DNA of 64,000 bases. Origin: UBA11612 sp964475755. GTDB taxonomy: Bacteria; Pseudomonadota; Alphaproteobacteria; Rhodospirillales; Rhodospirillaceae. The stretch spans positions 13,782 through 77,781 of the forward strand of contig CAYYXR010000007.1 in assembly GCA_964475755.1 (NCBI GenBank), in the 5' to 3' direction. The translations under genes and the position numbers were made by a program. Shown here piece after piece: positions 34,665 through 43,494 of this stretch. Position 1 is the stretch's first letter. Every line of letters begins with the position of its first letter. A model generated the notes under the pieces. It ran no database searches and had not been told where the DNA came from. It saw only the letters and a list, made by a program, of their open reading frames with translations.

Positions 34665-35562
34665 CCTTTCATCTCCTTACGGCGCGGCGTTGGATGCGTC
34701 GGGAAATATTGAGGGCCGCAGCCTGTGGCAGGATGCTTGGCGCCGCTTAATGCGCAACCGCGCCGCACTCGTCAGCCTCTTCATTCTCGGGTTTATAACG
34801 CTGGCATCCTTGCTGGGTCCCTATTTGCTGCCTTGGCAATACGATGAAATTGATTGGGAGCACATTGAAGCGCTGCCGCCGACTATTGAACTGGGTCATT
34901 ACTTGGGCACGGATTACGTTGGTCGAGATTTGCTTGCCAGAACACTTGTCGGCGGTCGAGTTTCACTGGCCGTTGGCATACTAGCGACCGCCGTTGCCCT
35001 TGTGATCGGTGTAACGGTCGGCGCTGTGGCGGGCTTTGTCGGCGGAAGGGTAGATCAGTTTCTAATGCGCTTTGTCGATCTTATGTATTCCGTGCCTCTC
35101 ACGTTTTTTGTCATCATTCTCATGGTCGTTTTTGGCAGGAATTTTATTTTGATGTTCCTAGCCATCGGTTGCGTCGAATGGCTGACGATGTCGCGGATCG
35201 TACGCGGCCAGACTCTTTCTTTACGAAACAAGGAGTTCATTGAAGCCGCGCGCGCGTCCGGGGGATCAACCGCGGGTATTATTTGGCGCCATATCGTTCC
35301 GAACGTGTTGGGTGTTGTTGTCGTATATGTGACTTTGACCATTCCGCAGGTGATTCTGCTCGAAAGCTTTCTCAGTTTTCTCGGTCTGGGCGTTCAAGAA
35401 CCGCTGACCAGCTGGGGTATGTTGATTCATGAAGGAGCTGCCGAGATGGAGATAACGCCGCGTACGCTCCTGGTTCCGGCCACATTCATGACCGTGACCC
35501 TTTTCTGCCTGAATTTTCTTGGTGATGGCATCCGCGATGCCCTCGACCCGAAAGATCGCTAG
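34651..35562 (+). CDS. ABC peptide transporter permease, OppC/DppC type
   Basis: This 303-residue inner-membrane permease has an N-terminal helix (R-N-R-A-A-L-V-S-L-F-I-L-G), then H-Y-L-G-T-D-Y-V-G-R-D-L-L-A-R and the EAA loop F-I-E-A-A-R-A-S-G-G-S. The E-S-F-L-S-F-L-G-L-G-V-Q-E-P segment is diagnostic for OppC. Start 34651 overlaps oppB by 14 bases. It pairs with the OppB-like protein to form the channel. Confidence 0.93.
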   Translation: MTSINLSSPYGAALDASGNIEGRSLWQDAWRRLMRNRAALVSLFILGFITLASLLGPYLLPWQYDEIDWEHIEALPPTIELGHYLGTDYVGRDLLARTLVGGRVSLAVGILATAVALVIGVTVGAVAGFVGGRVDQFLMRFVDLMYSVPLTFFVIILMVVFGRNFILMFLAIGCVEWLTMSRIVRGQTLSLRNKEFIEAARASGGSTAGIIWRHIVPNVLGVVVVYVTLTIPQVILLESFLSFLGLGVQEPLTSWGMLIHEGAAEMEITPRTLLVPATFMTVTLFCLNFLGDGIRDALDPKDR

Positions 35563-35565
35563 CCG

Positions 35566-36561
35566 ATGCTATTGGAGCCTATCCCCGAAACAGTTCTGGA
35601 CGTGAGAAACCTGAATGTCCGTTTTTCGACCCCGGATGGGGATGTGCATGCAGTTAGCGACGTATCGTTTTCACTGGGCAAAGGGGAGTGTTTAGGCATT
35701 GTTGGAGAATCAGGTTCCGGCAAAAGCCAGACTTTTTTGGCGGCTTTGGGACTCTTGGCCGAAAACGGTTTAACCAGCGGACAAGTTATTCTTGATGGCT
35801 CCGATATGCTTGCCATAAGCGAGGAAAAACTGACCGCGATTCGCGGAAATAAAATCTCGATGGTCTTTCAAGACCCTATGACATCGCTGACACCACATAT
35901 GCGGATTGGTCGGCAACTGACGGAGGTTTTGACTCAGCACTTAAATGTAAGTGAAGCAGAAGCGCGGGATCGCGCTCTTACTATGCTCAAACGCGTTCAT
36001 ATGCCGGAGCCAGAAAAGAGATTTTCCATGTATCCGCACGAACTTTCCGGAGGAATGCGGCAGCGGGTAATGATTGCCATGGCGTTGTTGTGCAGTCCTG
36101 AAGTTGTCATTGCCGACGAGCCGACAACCGCACTCGATGTCACGGTCCAAGCGCAAATACTGGATTTAATTCGCGACATCAAAGAATCGGCGCGAAAATC
36201 AATTGTGTTAATTACGCACGATCTTGGTGTTGTTGCTGGCTTGGCGGATAGGGTGGCCGTCATGTATGCCGGGCGAATAGTAGAAGAAGGGCGTACGCAG
36301 GACATATTCTATCGGCCGACCCATCCTTATACTCGAGGCTTGCTGGCATGCATGCCGCGTCTAAATGATGACGGGGCACAACCGTTAACCACAATTCCGG
36401 GTCAGCCACCTGATCTTCAAAAATTACCACCCGGATGCGTTTTCCGCGCCCGATGCGCAAACGCTTTTGAGCGGTGTATCTCTGAAAATCCAAAGCTTAC
36501 GCCAGCCGCGCATGGAGGGCGTAAAGCATGCTTTCTCGCTTCGGAAGCGGTTAACCCATGA
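35566..36561 (+). CDS. ABC peptide transporter ATPase, OppD/DppD type
   Basis: This 331-residue ATPase has Walker A G-E-S-G-S-G-K-S-Q near residue 46, signature L-S-G-G-M-R-Q-R-V, Walker B V-V-I-A-D-E-P-T-T-A-L-D, and the C-terminal oligopeptide extension P-P-G-C-V-F-R-A-R-C with further cysteines, where some Opp/Dpp ATPases bind an Fe-S cluster. It overlaps the OppF gene by four bases and works with it as a heterodimer. Confidence 0.94.
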   Translation: MLLEPIPETVLDVRNLNVRFSTPDGDVHAVSDVSFSLGKGECLGIVGESGSGKSQTFLAALGLLAENGLTSGQVILDGSDMLAISEEKLTAIRGNKISMVFQDPMTSLTPHMRIGRQLTEVLTQHLNVSEAEARDRALTMLKRVHMPEPEKRFSMYPHELSGGMRQRVMIAMALLCSPEVVIADEPTTALDVTVQAQILDLIRDIKESARKSIVLITHDLGVVAGLADRVAVMYAGRIVEEGRTQDIFYRPTHPYTRGLLACMPRLNDDGAQPLTTIPGQPPDLQKLPPGCVFRARCANAFERCISENPKLTPAAHGGRKACFLASEAVNP

Positions 36562-37541
36562 CCGATCAACTCCTTCAGATTGAGGATCTCAAAGTACATT
36601 TTCCCGTTCGCGTGATGGGTGGGTTCTTTGGGACTTCACGGCCACTAAAAGCGGTCGATGGTGTGTCTCTCGGACTAAAATCAGGTGAGACGCTTGGTGT
36701 CGTCGGGGAATCTGGGTGCGGTAAAACAACGCTCGGTCGAGCCATACTGAGGCTCGCGCCATACACAAGTGGTGCTGTGAGTTGGATTGGCGAAGATTTT
36801 GCGGCCGCAGACAAAAAAAAGATTCAATCCATACGGCGCGACTTGCAGATTGTCTTTCAAGACCCGCTGGCCAGTTTGGATCCTCGCATGACCGCGGGCG
36901 ATATTATCGCTGAACCCGTTCGGAATTTTGAGCCGGGTCTTTCGAAATCTATAATTGTCGAACGTGTCAGAGAAACAATGGAGCTTGTTGGTCTTTCGCC
37001 GGCCATGATCAATCGTTATCCGCATGAATTTTCTGGAGGGCAGTGTCAGCGTATCGGAATTGCGCGCGCCATAATTCTCGCGCCTAAGCTTATCGTCTGC
37101 GACGAACCCGTCAGCGCGCTGGACGTTTCCATACGCGCTCAAATTGTGAACCTACTGTCGTCACTGCAGAAACGACTTGGATTAGCAATGCTGTTCATAA
37201 GTCATGACTTGTCTGTGGTCGGTCATATCAGCCAGAGGGTCGCGGTCATGTACCTCGGAAAGATCATGGAGATAGGTACTCGTGATCACATCTTTAGATC
37301 GCCGCGCCATCCCTATACTCAAGCGCTTTTGTCCGCGGTGCCGGTCCCTGATCCAGATGTGGAGCGAGCTAAAAAACGGATAATTCTGCTGGGCGACCCA
37401 CCTTCACCGCTCGATCCGCCTTCGGGCTGTGTTTTCCGCACACGCTGCGCAAAAGCAACCGATTTGTGCGCGAAACGTGCACCAAGCAATGAATCTGTAG
37501 CGGCAGGTCACCAAGTGGCCTGTCATCACTGGAAGGAATAG
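36558..37541 (+). CDS. ABC peptide transporter ATPase, OppF/DppF type
   Basis: This 327-residue ATPase has Walker A G-E-S-G-C-G-K-T-T, signature F-S-G-G-Q-C-Q-R-I, Walker B L-I-V-C-D-E-P-V-S-A-L-D and the C-terminal P-S-G-C-V-F-R-T-R-C extension. Cys in the signature (Q-C-Q-R) instead of Q-R/Q-Q is common in this subfamily. It completes the five-gene importer and is followed 85 bases later by gamma-glutamyltransferase. Confidence 0.94.
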   Translation: MTDQLLQIEDLKVHFPVRVMGGFFGTSRPLKAVDGVSLGLKSGETLGVVGESGCGKTTLGRAILRLAPYTSGAVSWIGEDFAAADKKKIQSIRRDLQIVFQDPLASLDPRMTAGDIIAEPVRNFEPGLSKSIIVERVRETMELVGLSPAMINRYPHEFSGGQCQRIGIARAIILAPKLIVCDEPVSALDVSIRAQIVNLLSSLQKRLGLAMLFISHDLSVVGHISQRVAVMYLGKIMEIGTRDHIFRSPRHPYTQALLSAVPVPDPDVERAKKRIILLGDPPSPLDPPSGCVFRTRCAKATDLCAKRAPSNESVAAGHQVACHHWKE

Positions 37542-37626
37542 AAAGCTGCCGCAAATTAGCCATGCCGACATTTATACTTTGCTATGATATGCCATCCCAA
37601 ATCCCCATGTTTCAGCGACCGGTTAT

Positions 37627-39372
37627 ATGATGTTCAGAGCTCTCTATTGGATTGCACTTTCCGCGGTATTTCTGCTGAGCCCTGCTGCTGCCATTGCAGC
37701 GGAAGACGTTGTTTCTCCGGAGGCGGGTACAGGTTTTGCGGAACTCAAGAGCGGTGCGTCCAAAAAATTCATGGTTGTGGCCGCCAATCCATTGGCCGCC
37801 AATGCCGGCGCTGAAATACTGCGAGCCGGGGGAACGGCCACCGATGCGGCAATCGCGGTACAGCTCGTTCTTAATTTGGTAGAGCCACAATCGTCGGGGA
37901 TCGGCGGCGGCGCCTTTCTCCTGCATTGGGACGCGCAGCGCCGTGAAATTCGAAGTTACGACGGCCGCGAGACGGCGCCCCAGGCAGCAGAAGAAAGCCG
38001 CTTTCTGACCAAGGACGGAAAAGTAATGGGGCGCATGGATGCCATTGTGGGCGGCAAGTCGGTAGGCGTGCCCGGTGTCATGCGTTTGCTTGAACTAGTG
38101 CACAATCGGCACGGGATAATGCCCTGGTCGGATTTGTTTCAGCCCGCGATTGATCTTGCCGAAGATGGCTTCGCTATTTCACCGAGACTCCATCAACTCT
38201 TGTCCCGGGAGAGTGCGTTAAAGAATATCGAACCGGCCAAATCGCTATTTTACGATGCAAGCGGAAACGCGAAACCTGTTGGTACCGTTCTCAAAAATCC
38301 AGAGTTCGCTAAGACTCTCCGTACTTTGGCTCAGGAAGGACCGGACGTTTTTTATTCGGGGTCAATTGCCAAGGATATTGTTCAAACCGTCAACAATGCC
38401 GACAACAACCCCGGCGATATGACTGTTGACGATATGCAGACGTACGAAGCTAAGGAGCGTCCACCAGTATGCGGGCAGTATCGGTCATACCGAGTCTGCG
38501 GAATGGGGCCTCCGTCGTCAGGCGGTATCGGCGTTATCCAAACCCTTGGCATTCTAGAGCCGTTCGATCTCCGTTCGATGGGGCGTAATAGCGGCGAAGC
38601 CGTGCATCTCATTGTCGAGGCAGGACGCCTAGCCTTCGCCGACCGCGCGGTATACATCGCCGATTCTGATATTGTCCCGGTTCCTACCGATGGTCTGACT
38701 GCGCCTTCTTACCTCAAAGCCCGTTCAAAACTTCTGGACCCATTAGCAAGGATGCCAGTTGCCGAAGCTGGCGATATTCCGGTCCAAAGCGAGCATGGCT
38801 ATGCTCCCGCACCGAGCCCTGAGCTGCCTTCGACCACACATTTCTCAATTATCGATGCCAATGGAAACGCCGTGGCAATGACCTCTTCCATCGAAAATGG
38901 ATTTGGTTCACGTCTGATGACTGATGGGTTCTTGCTCAATAATCAACTGACGGACTTTTCCTATCAGGATGTTGCTGAACACAAAGAGGTAGCCAACCGT
39001 GTTCAAGGTGGTAAACGACCGCGCAGCTCCATGGCGCCGACCCTCGTATTCAATAAGAACGGTGAGCTGGAAATGATATTAGGCTCTCCGGGCGGGCCTG
39101 CCATCGTCGGCTTTGTGGTGAAAACGTTGGTCGGCTTAATCGACTGGGATATGACGCCCGCGGAAGCCACAGCGGCGCCGTTTGCGCTTTCTTTCGGTGG
39201 CCCGACGCTACTGGAAAGGGGCCTGGCTGACCAAGAGGATGCGCTGAAGAATTTAGGGCACGATGTGCGTGTTGTTGATTTTCCCAGTGGAATTCATGCA
39301 ATTCGGGTGACGAACGACGGTTTGATCGGCGGTGCAGATCCGAGACGCGAGGGTGCCGTCGTCGGCGATTGA
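37627..39372 (+). CDS. ggt: Gamma-glutamyltransferase
   Basis: This 581-residue Ntn hydrolase precursor has a signal peptide (L-L-S-P-A-A-A-I-A-A near residue 22) and M-V-V-A-A-N-P-L-A-A with G-G-x-A-x-D-A-A-I-A. Substrate Arg lies in Y-D-G-R-E-T-A-P. The autocleavage site is P-S-T-T-H-F-S-I-I-D, where the second Thr becomes the small-subunit nucleophile. The G-G-K-R-P-R-S-S-M-A-P and L-G-S-P-G-G segments are conserved. It is exported to the periplasm, where it hydrolyses glutathione and gamma-glutamyl peptides. Its place after a peptide importer suggests joint use of released peptides. Confidence 0.94.
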   Translation: MMFRALYWIALSAVFLLSPAAAIAAEDVVSPEAGTGFAELKSGASKKFMVVAANPLAANAGAEILRAGGTATDAAIAVQLVLNLVEPQSSGIGGGAFLLHWDAQRREIRSYDGRETAPQAAEESRFLTKDGKVMGRMDAIVGGKSVGVPGVMRLLELVHNRHGIMPWSDLFQPAIDLAEDGFAISPRLHQLLSRESALKNIEPAKSLFYDASGNAKPVGTVLKNPEFAKTLRTLAQEGPDVFYSGSIAKDIVQTVNNADNNPGDMTVDDMQTYEAKERPPVCGQYRSYRVCGMGPPSSGGIGVIQTLGILEPFDLRSMGRNSGEAVHLIVEAGRLAFADRAVYIADSDIVPVPTDGLTAPSYLKARSKLLDPLARMPVAEAGDIPVQSEHGYAPAPSPELPSTTHFSIIDANGNAVAMTSSIENGFGSRLMTDGFLLNNQLTDFSYQDVAEHKEVANRVQGGKRPRSSMAPTLVFNKNGELEMILGSPGGPAIVGFVVKTLVGLIDWDMTPAEATAAPFALSFGGPTLLERGLADQEDALKNLGHDVRVVDFPSGIHAIRVTNDGLIGGADPRREGAVVGD

Positions 39373-39383
39373 AGTTTTACCAC

Positions 39384-39968
39384 TCAATCAAATTGTACAA
39401 CTTCAACCATGTTGCCGTCGGGATCGTAAGCAAGGAAGCGAAATCCACTTCGTTCTTCGACGCTGCCGTCTTGAGAGGCAAATTGCGAGCGCGGTTCTGG
39501 AAAACGCGTGCCGACGGCATCTAAGCGATCATATATGTAGTCGATATCGGCAACCTCAAACATCAGCAGCACGTCGCCCGTGCCAACTCCCATAAGATTC
39601 CCGCGTGCGCTGGGGAGCGGGGGACGGTCGTACCACAACAATGAAATCTCTGCCGTGCCGTCACCGCCGGACAGAACGACAATTCGACTGCGGGCAGGAT
39701 CAGCCGTTAGGGGCAGCGAGCTTCCGGCGATGACCCCCGCTGGGTCCGAATTTGTTCTAGAAATATCCGTAATAATCGACAAGCCAACACGTTGATAGAA
39801 TTCCGCAGAGCGTTCGATGTCCGAAACAACAAGGGTGATGCGGCCAAGTTTTGCCGGCGTCGAAAAAGCGTCCTGACTTGCCGCCGAGGAAACAACAGCT
39901 GTTCCACCTGCCGCAATTACAAGAATTATGAATAAGGCCGAAACACCTCGGGAAACCAAAGAGATCAT
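39384..39968 (-). CDS. Exported VOC (glyoxalase/dioxygenase fold) protein
   Basis: This 194-residue protein has an export signal (F-I-I-L-V-I-A-A-G-G-T-A-V-V-S-S-A-A). The VOC fold follows: G-R-I-T-L-V-V-S-D-I-E-R-S-A-E-F-Y and a C-terminal F-L-A-Y-D-P-D-G-N-M-V-E-V-V-Q-F. Metal ligand Glu near the C-terminus is present, and the first-strand His/Gln ligand is not clear. Exported VOC proteins are rarely characterised. AAGGAAG precedes the ATG at 39968. It is convergent with ggt. Confidence 0.82.
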   Translation of the reverse strand: MISLVSRGVSALFIILVIAAGGTAVVSSAASQDAFSTPAKLGRITLVVSDIERSAEFYQRVGLSIITDISRTNSDPAGVIAGSSLPLTADPARSRIVVLSGGDGTAEISLLWYDRPPLPSARGNLMGVGTGDVLLMFEVADIDYIYDRLDAVGTRFPEPRSQFASQDGSVEERSGFRFLAYDPDGNMVEVVQFD

Positions 39969-40072
39969 TTTAAACTTCCTTGCATCGATCACGCTTGTCA
40001 GCGGTAAATGCGCTCGCATAACCGAATTACCCTCAATTCGGGAGCACGTTAAGTGGCATTTGCGTCTTTGAC

Positions 40073-40565
40073 TTAAAGTACGCGATCAAACGCCTGTTTT
40101 TCGAGGAAAATGAGGCACGCTAGGGCGTATGCACATCGCCCATCTTCTTCGGTGAGTGGGAAAACACCATAAATGATCTCTTTGTACTCGTCATTGGGCC
40201 AATCGACGGGCTCGCGTCCGAATCGGATGCTCGGCGTTTTAATAGTCTCTGTAAAAAAAACTCGGCCAATTGACCTGACTTATTCGGGCGGTTTGCGGCG
40301 TGAAAATTTTCCCGGTCAGATCCAATGGAAAATTATCTGCAACGAAAGTGCCGCAATAAATGAAACGGAAGGCGAACTTGTCAACGTGCTCGGCCATAAG
40401 CAGGTTCGGAGCAACACTGTATACGCTCATGAAGTCGAAAGATTTTCGGGTTGGTGGCAAGCCCTGATTCAATGAACGCCAATAGGTGAATAGCTCTGAA
40501 ATGGTTGGATGGCGTGCTGCTTCTGCATCCAATTCACGGATCGGAATTTGGCACTCGATGGTCAT
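40073..40565 (-). pseudogene. PAS_5-type protein gene, frameshifted in an 8-base homopolymer
   Basis: From an ATG at 40565 the frame codes M-T-I-E-C-Q-I-P-I-R-E-L, then Y-W-R-S-L-N-Q-G-L-P-P-T-R-K-S-F-D-F (start of the alphaproteobacterial PAS_5 domain) and ends early at 40239. Removing one T from the eight-T run at 40253-40260 (minus strand) joins it to S-I-R-F-G-R-E-P-V-D-W and I-I-Y-G-V-F-P-L-T-E-E-D-G-R, closing at 40073. The joined length is exactly 164 codons. PAS_5 proteins are small sensory proteins of unknown ligand. It is divergent from the PAS-EAL gene. Confidence 0.75.
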
Positions 40566-40883
40566 CTCAACTCCGCAGGTTGAGCTTTGTTCTAGATTGG
40601 CTATACGATTTAAGGCAAGGCGCTAGTCAGTTGGTTTTCCCTCTTTCCATTCAACTGCAGAGCGCGGTGCCGACCGAACGGTATATATTTCGATATGTTA
40701 GGCAAATCTTCGCGCTAAAACCGAAAGGTATTTGACCGGATACATGTTTGAGTTGTACGGATGTAATGTAATATAAATTCAATTGGTTGGGAGATTTCCG
40801 TGGGGGCATCGCTTTCGCGGGACACTCAATGCCACTTGAGCTAATAACGATAAATCCAATTTGGGCGGCGCACAGACCATCTT
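40566..40883. other. Divergent intergenic region between PAS_5 and PAS-EAL genes
   Basis: This is about 320 bases without a convincing gene. A short inverted repeat (CTCAAC-n7-GTTGAG, 40566-40584) lies directly upstream of the PAS_5 start. The rest is A/T-rich and probably holds divergent promoters. I see no RNA gene or mobile-element signature. Confidence 0.4.
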
Positions 40884-41003
40884 ATGAATTCTGCTCGCTA
40901 AAAATTCGTCGCATTTGCGTTTTGCTGGGCCGATATCCTTATCGAGCTCGACAAATCCTATAAAGGGTTATTCGCAGCCGGCGCGACGCCTGCACTTCTG
41001 GGG

Positions 41004-42527
41004 ATGGATGCCACCAGTCTGATCGGCAAGGATTTTATACAGCTTGTGTCGTCGAAGGACCGGGTCTTGGTGGATCAGCTCCTACATATGACGTCCAAAA
41101 AGGGGCGCATCGATAACGTCACCATCAAATTGAAGGGCGATAAAGGCATGACGGCACCCATGGTCTTTGCCGGTTACATGCTGCCAGATCTTAAGGACCA
41201 TTTCTTTTTGGCCCTGCGCACCCGTGTACACATTGATGAAAAGGGGCAGGCGGAAGAAGGGGTAAAACGGGACAAGGGCTCAGGATTGCTCTCCGGGGAT
41301 TCGTTCTCCGAGCTTGCGGTCAAGAAGCTGAAGGACGCCAAGGTTGGCGGCGCCGAGGCAGAAATGACCCTCGTCAACCTGCCTGGCTTCGAGACATTTT
41401 ATCAGTCTCTTAGCGAAGACGAGCAGGAGGTGCTGCTCAATACAGTTGGGACCACCTTGCGTGCCAATTCATTGGGCGGGGATTCCGCCGGTGCAATCGG
41501 CGATGGCAAGTTTGGTATCATCCATGACTCCGGTCTCGACGTTTCTGCTCTTGAAGCAAAACTGTCGGAAGCAACAAAAGCGTTCGACCCCGAAGGTAAA
41601 GGCGTCGTCGCTCAAGCAGGCACGGTCGATGTCGATCTCGAAGGTGTGAACGAAGACGACTTGGCCAAAGGTCTCGTCTACACCATCAATCATTTCAAGG
41701 AACAGGTTGGCGACAAATTCAACGTAAAAGACATCGCCAGCAACATGAACAATTTGGTTCAGGAAGCCGCTCAGTCCCTGAATAATTTCCGGTCCATTAT
41801 CAATAGCAATGATTTCCAGATTGCATTCCATCCTATTCTCGATGTTCGCACAGGCGCGGTTCACCACTATGAGGCCTTGGTGCGATTTAACGGTCAGTTT
41901 GAGGAATCACCCTACAAATACATTACCTTTGCCGAGGAAACCGGGCTTATACCGGAATTCGACATTGCAATGGCGCGTAAGTCCGTCGAATGGCTGCGCA
42001 AGAACCGGTCAGACCGCGTTTCCATCGCTGTCAATATTTCAGGCATGTCCGTCGGCAATGACCAGTATGCCAAGCAGCTTCATGAGCTTCTCGATGCTGA
42101 TACATGGCTCCGGAACTTCCTGGTCTTCGAAATCACGGAATCTGCCCGTGTTGCCGATCTGAATCAGGCCAACAATTTCGTTCAAGCTTTGCGCAAAAAA
42201 GGCTTCCACGTTTGCTTGGACGATTTCGGCGCTGGTGCCGCCAGCTTCCAGTATTTGAGCGTGCTTGAAGTTGATGTCGTAAAACTTGACGGCAGTGCCA
42301 TCAAGAATGCGCAGGCCGCTCCCAAGGGCCGCGCCTTCCTGAAGGCGCTCTCTATCCTGTGTAAGACGATGGAAGTAGAGACCATCGCTGAAATGGTGGA
42401 TTCCAAGGAGGCTCTCGAGTTCGTCCGCGACTGCGGTGTTGAATACGTTCAGGGCTTTCTGTTTGGAAAACCAGATCCCGATCCCTGGGCCTTCCTCAAA
42501 AAGCTGGATCGCAAGCTTTTCGCCTGA
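41004..42527 (+). CDS. PAS-EAL cyclic-di-GMP phosphodiesterase with broken N-terminus
   Basis: This 507-residue product has a truncated N-terminal PAS domain, a linker region (about 120-260) that looks like a degenerate GGDEF, and a full EAL domain. The EAL site shows Y-E-A-L-V-R-F, A-V-N-I-S-G, F-E-I-T-E-S, L-D-D-F-G-A-G, V-K-L-D-G and V-Q-G-F-L-F-G. Metal and base residues look intact, so c-di-GMP hydrolysis is likely. In-frame PAS coding extends upstream to an ATG at 40884 (M-N-S-A-R), but TAA at 40899-40901 stops it at codon 6. Translation from 41004 would lose about 40 PAS residues. Confidence 0.8.
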   Translation: MDATSLIGKDFIQLVSSKDRVLVDQLLHMTSKKGRIDNVTIKLKGDKGMTAPMVFAGYMLPDLKDHFFLALRTRVHIDEKGQAEEGVKRDKGSGLLSGDSFSELAVKKLKDAKVGGAEAEMTLVNLPGFETFYQSLSEDEQEVLLNTVGTTLRANSLGGDSAGAIGDGKFGIIHDSGLDVSALEAKLSEATKAFDPEGKGVVAQAGTVDVDLEGVNEDDLAKGLVYTINHFKEQVGDKFNVKDIASNMNNLVQEAAQSLNNFRSIINSNDFQIAFHPILDVRTGAVHHYEALVRFNGQFEESPYKYITFAEETGLIPEFDIAMARKSVEWLRKNRSDRVSIAVNISGMSVGNDQYAKQLHELLDADTWLRNFLVFEITESARVADLNQANNFVQALRKKGFHVCLDDFGAGAASFQYLSVLEVDVVKLDGSAIKNAQAAPKGRAFLKALSILCKTMEVETIAEMVDSKEALEFVRDCGVEYVQGFLFGKPDPDPWAFLKKLDRKLFA

Positions 42528-42535
42528 TCGGAACG

Positions 42536-42979
42536 TTAATCGCTGCTGGCGGCGAAGCCTTTTATTTTCCCGACCATCGAAACAAGCCCATTGCGCCGCG
42601 TTGGACTCAGGTGTTGATCAAGTCCAAGCGTCTTGAGCGCTGCTTCGGTGTCTGTAGCGGCGATTTCTTTTGCGGATTTGCCCGAAAAGAGAATCCCAAG
42701 GACAGCTATAAGTCCTTTAACGATGTGGGCGTCGCTATCGGCCGCAAATGCAAACTTCTCAGGCGCGTTGTTCGGGTGGCCTGGCACCAACCATACCTGG
42801 CTCATACAGCCACGGACCTTGGTGGCGTCGGTTTTGAACTCATCGGGGAAGGGCGGCAGCTTCCGGCCCAAATCGATGATGTACCGGTAGCGGTCCTCCC
42901 AATCGTCAAACAGCTCAAAATTCTCCGTCAGCTCTCCGAAGTCCATTTCTGGTGTGATCATTGTCGGTTGTGTGCTCAT
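42536..42979 (-). CDS. sufE: SufE family Fe-S assembly protein
   Basis: This 147-residue protein has the sulfur-acceptor Cys in V-R-G-C-M-S-Q-V-W near residue 57 and the family opening Y-R-Y-I-I-D-L-G-R-K-L-P-P-F-P. It accepts persulfide sulfur from a SufS desulfurase and passes it on for cluster assembly. No suf operon is adjacent. GAGAGAGG precedes the ATG at 42979, which is better than an upstream in-frame codon at 43060. It converges with the EAL gene. Confidence 0.93.
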   Translation of the reverse strand: MSTQPTMITPEMDFGELTENFELFDDWEDRYRYIIDLGRKLPPFPDEFKTDATKVRGCMSQVWLVPGHPNNAPEKFAFAADSDAHIVKGLIAVLGILFSGKSAKEIAATDTEAALKTLGLDQHLSPTRRNGLVSMVGKIKGFAASSD

Positions 42980-43044
42980 GACCTCTCTCTTCTTTGCGTT
43001 TAAACTAGGTATTGGCCGCCATTTCACAAGCACGAATTCAAGCA

Positions 43045-43488
43045 ATGACACCCCGCCCAAAAAGAATCGAAATTACGCCGTCGCTTTTTCTGAACGAGGA
43101 CGAGCTGGAGTTCAGCTTTATTCGCGCGGCCGGCCCCGGAGGTCAGAATGTGAATAAGGTCGCGACGGCCGTGCAGCTGCGCTTCGATGCGGCAAACTCG
43201 CCGTCATTGCCTCCCGCCCTTAAGAAAAGACTTCTGGCGATCGCCGGACAGCGCGCTACCTTGGCGGGAGAAGTCGTAATTTCTGCCAACAGGCACCGCA
43301 CTCAGGAACGAAATCGCGCCGATGCCATCGAACGCCTGAAAATCTTGATTCGCAAATCCGCGCACATACCCAAAAAGCGTGTACCGACCAAACCTTCGAA
43401 ATCTGCCCGGGCCAAGCGCGTGGACAGTAAACGCCATCGCTCGGGCATTAAAAGCAAACGCTCTGTTCGCACCGGAGATTGGGACTGA
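43045..43488 (+). CDS. arfB: Alternative ribosome-rescue aminoacyl-tRNA hydrolase
   Basis: This 147-residue ArfB/YaeJ protein has the G-G-Q motif in A-A-G-P-G-G-Q-N-V-N-K near residue 30. A long lysine/arginine-rich C-terminal tail (K-S-A-R-A-K-R-V-D-S-K-R-H-R) enters the empty mRNA channel of stalled ribosomes. It hydrolyses peptidyl-tRNA there. ATG 43045 gives the normal family length. It is divergent from sufE and convergent with the ABC exporter. Confidence 0.93.
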   Translation: MTPRPKRIEITPSLFLNEDELEFSFIRAAGPGGQNVNKVATAVQLRFDAANSPSLPPALKKRLLAIAGQRATLAGEVVISANRHRTQERNRADAIERLKILIRKSAHIPKKRVPTKPSKSARAKRVDSKRHRSGIKSKRSVRTGDWD

Positions 43489-43494
43489 AAATAT

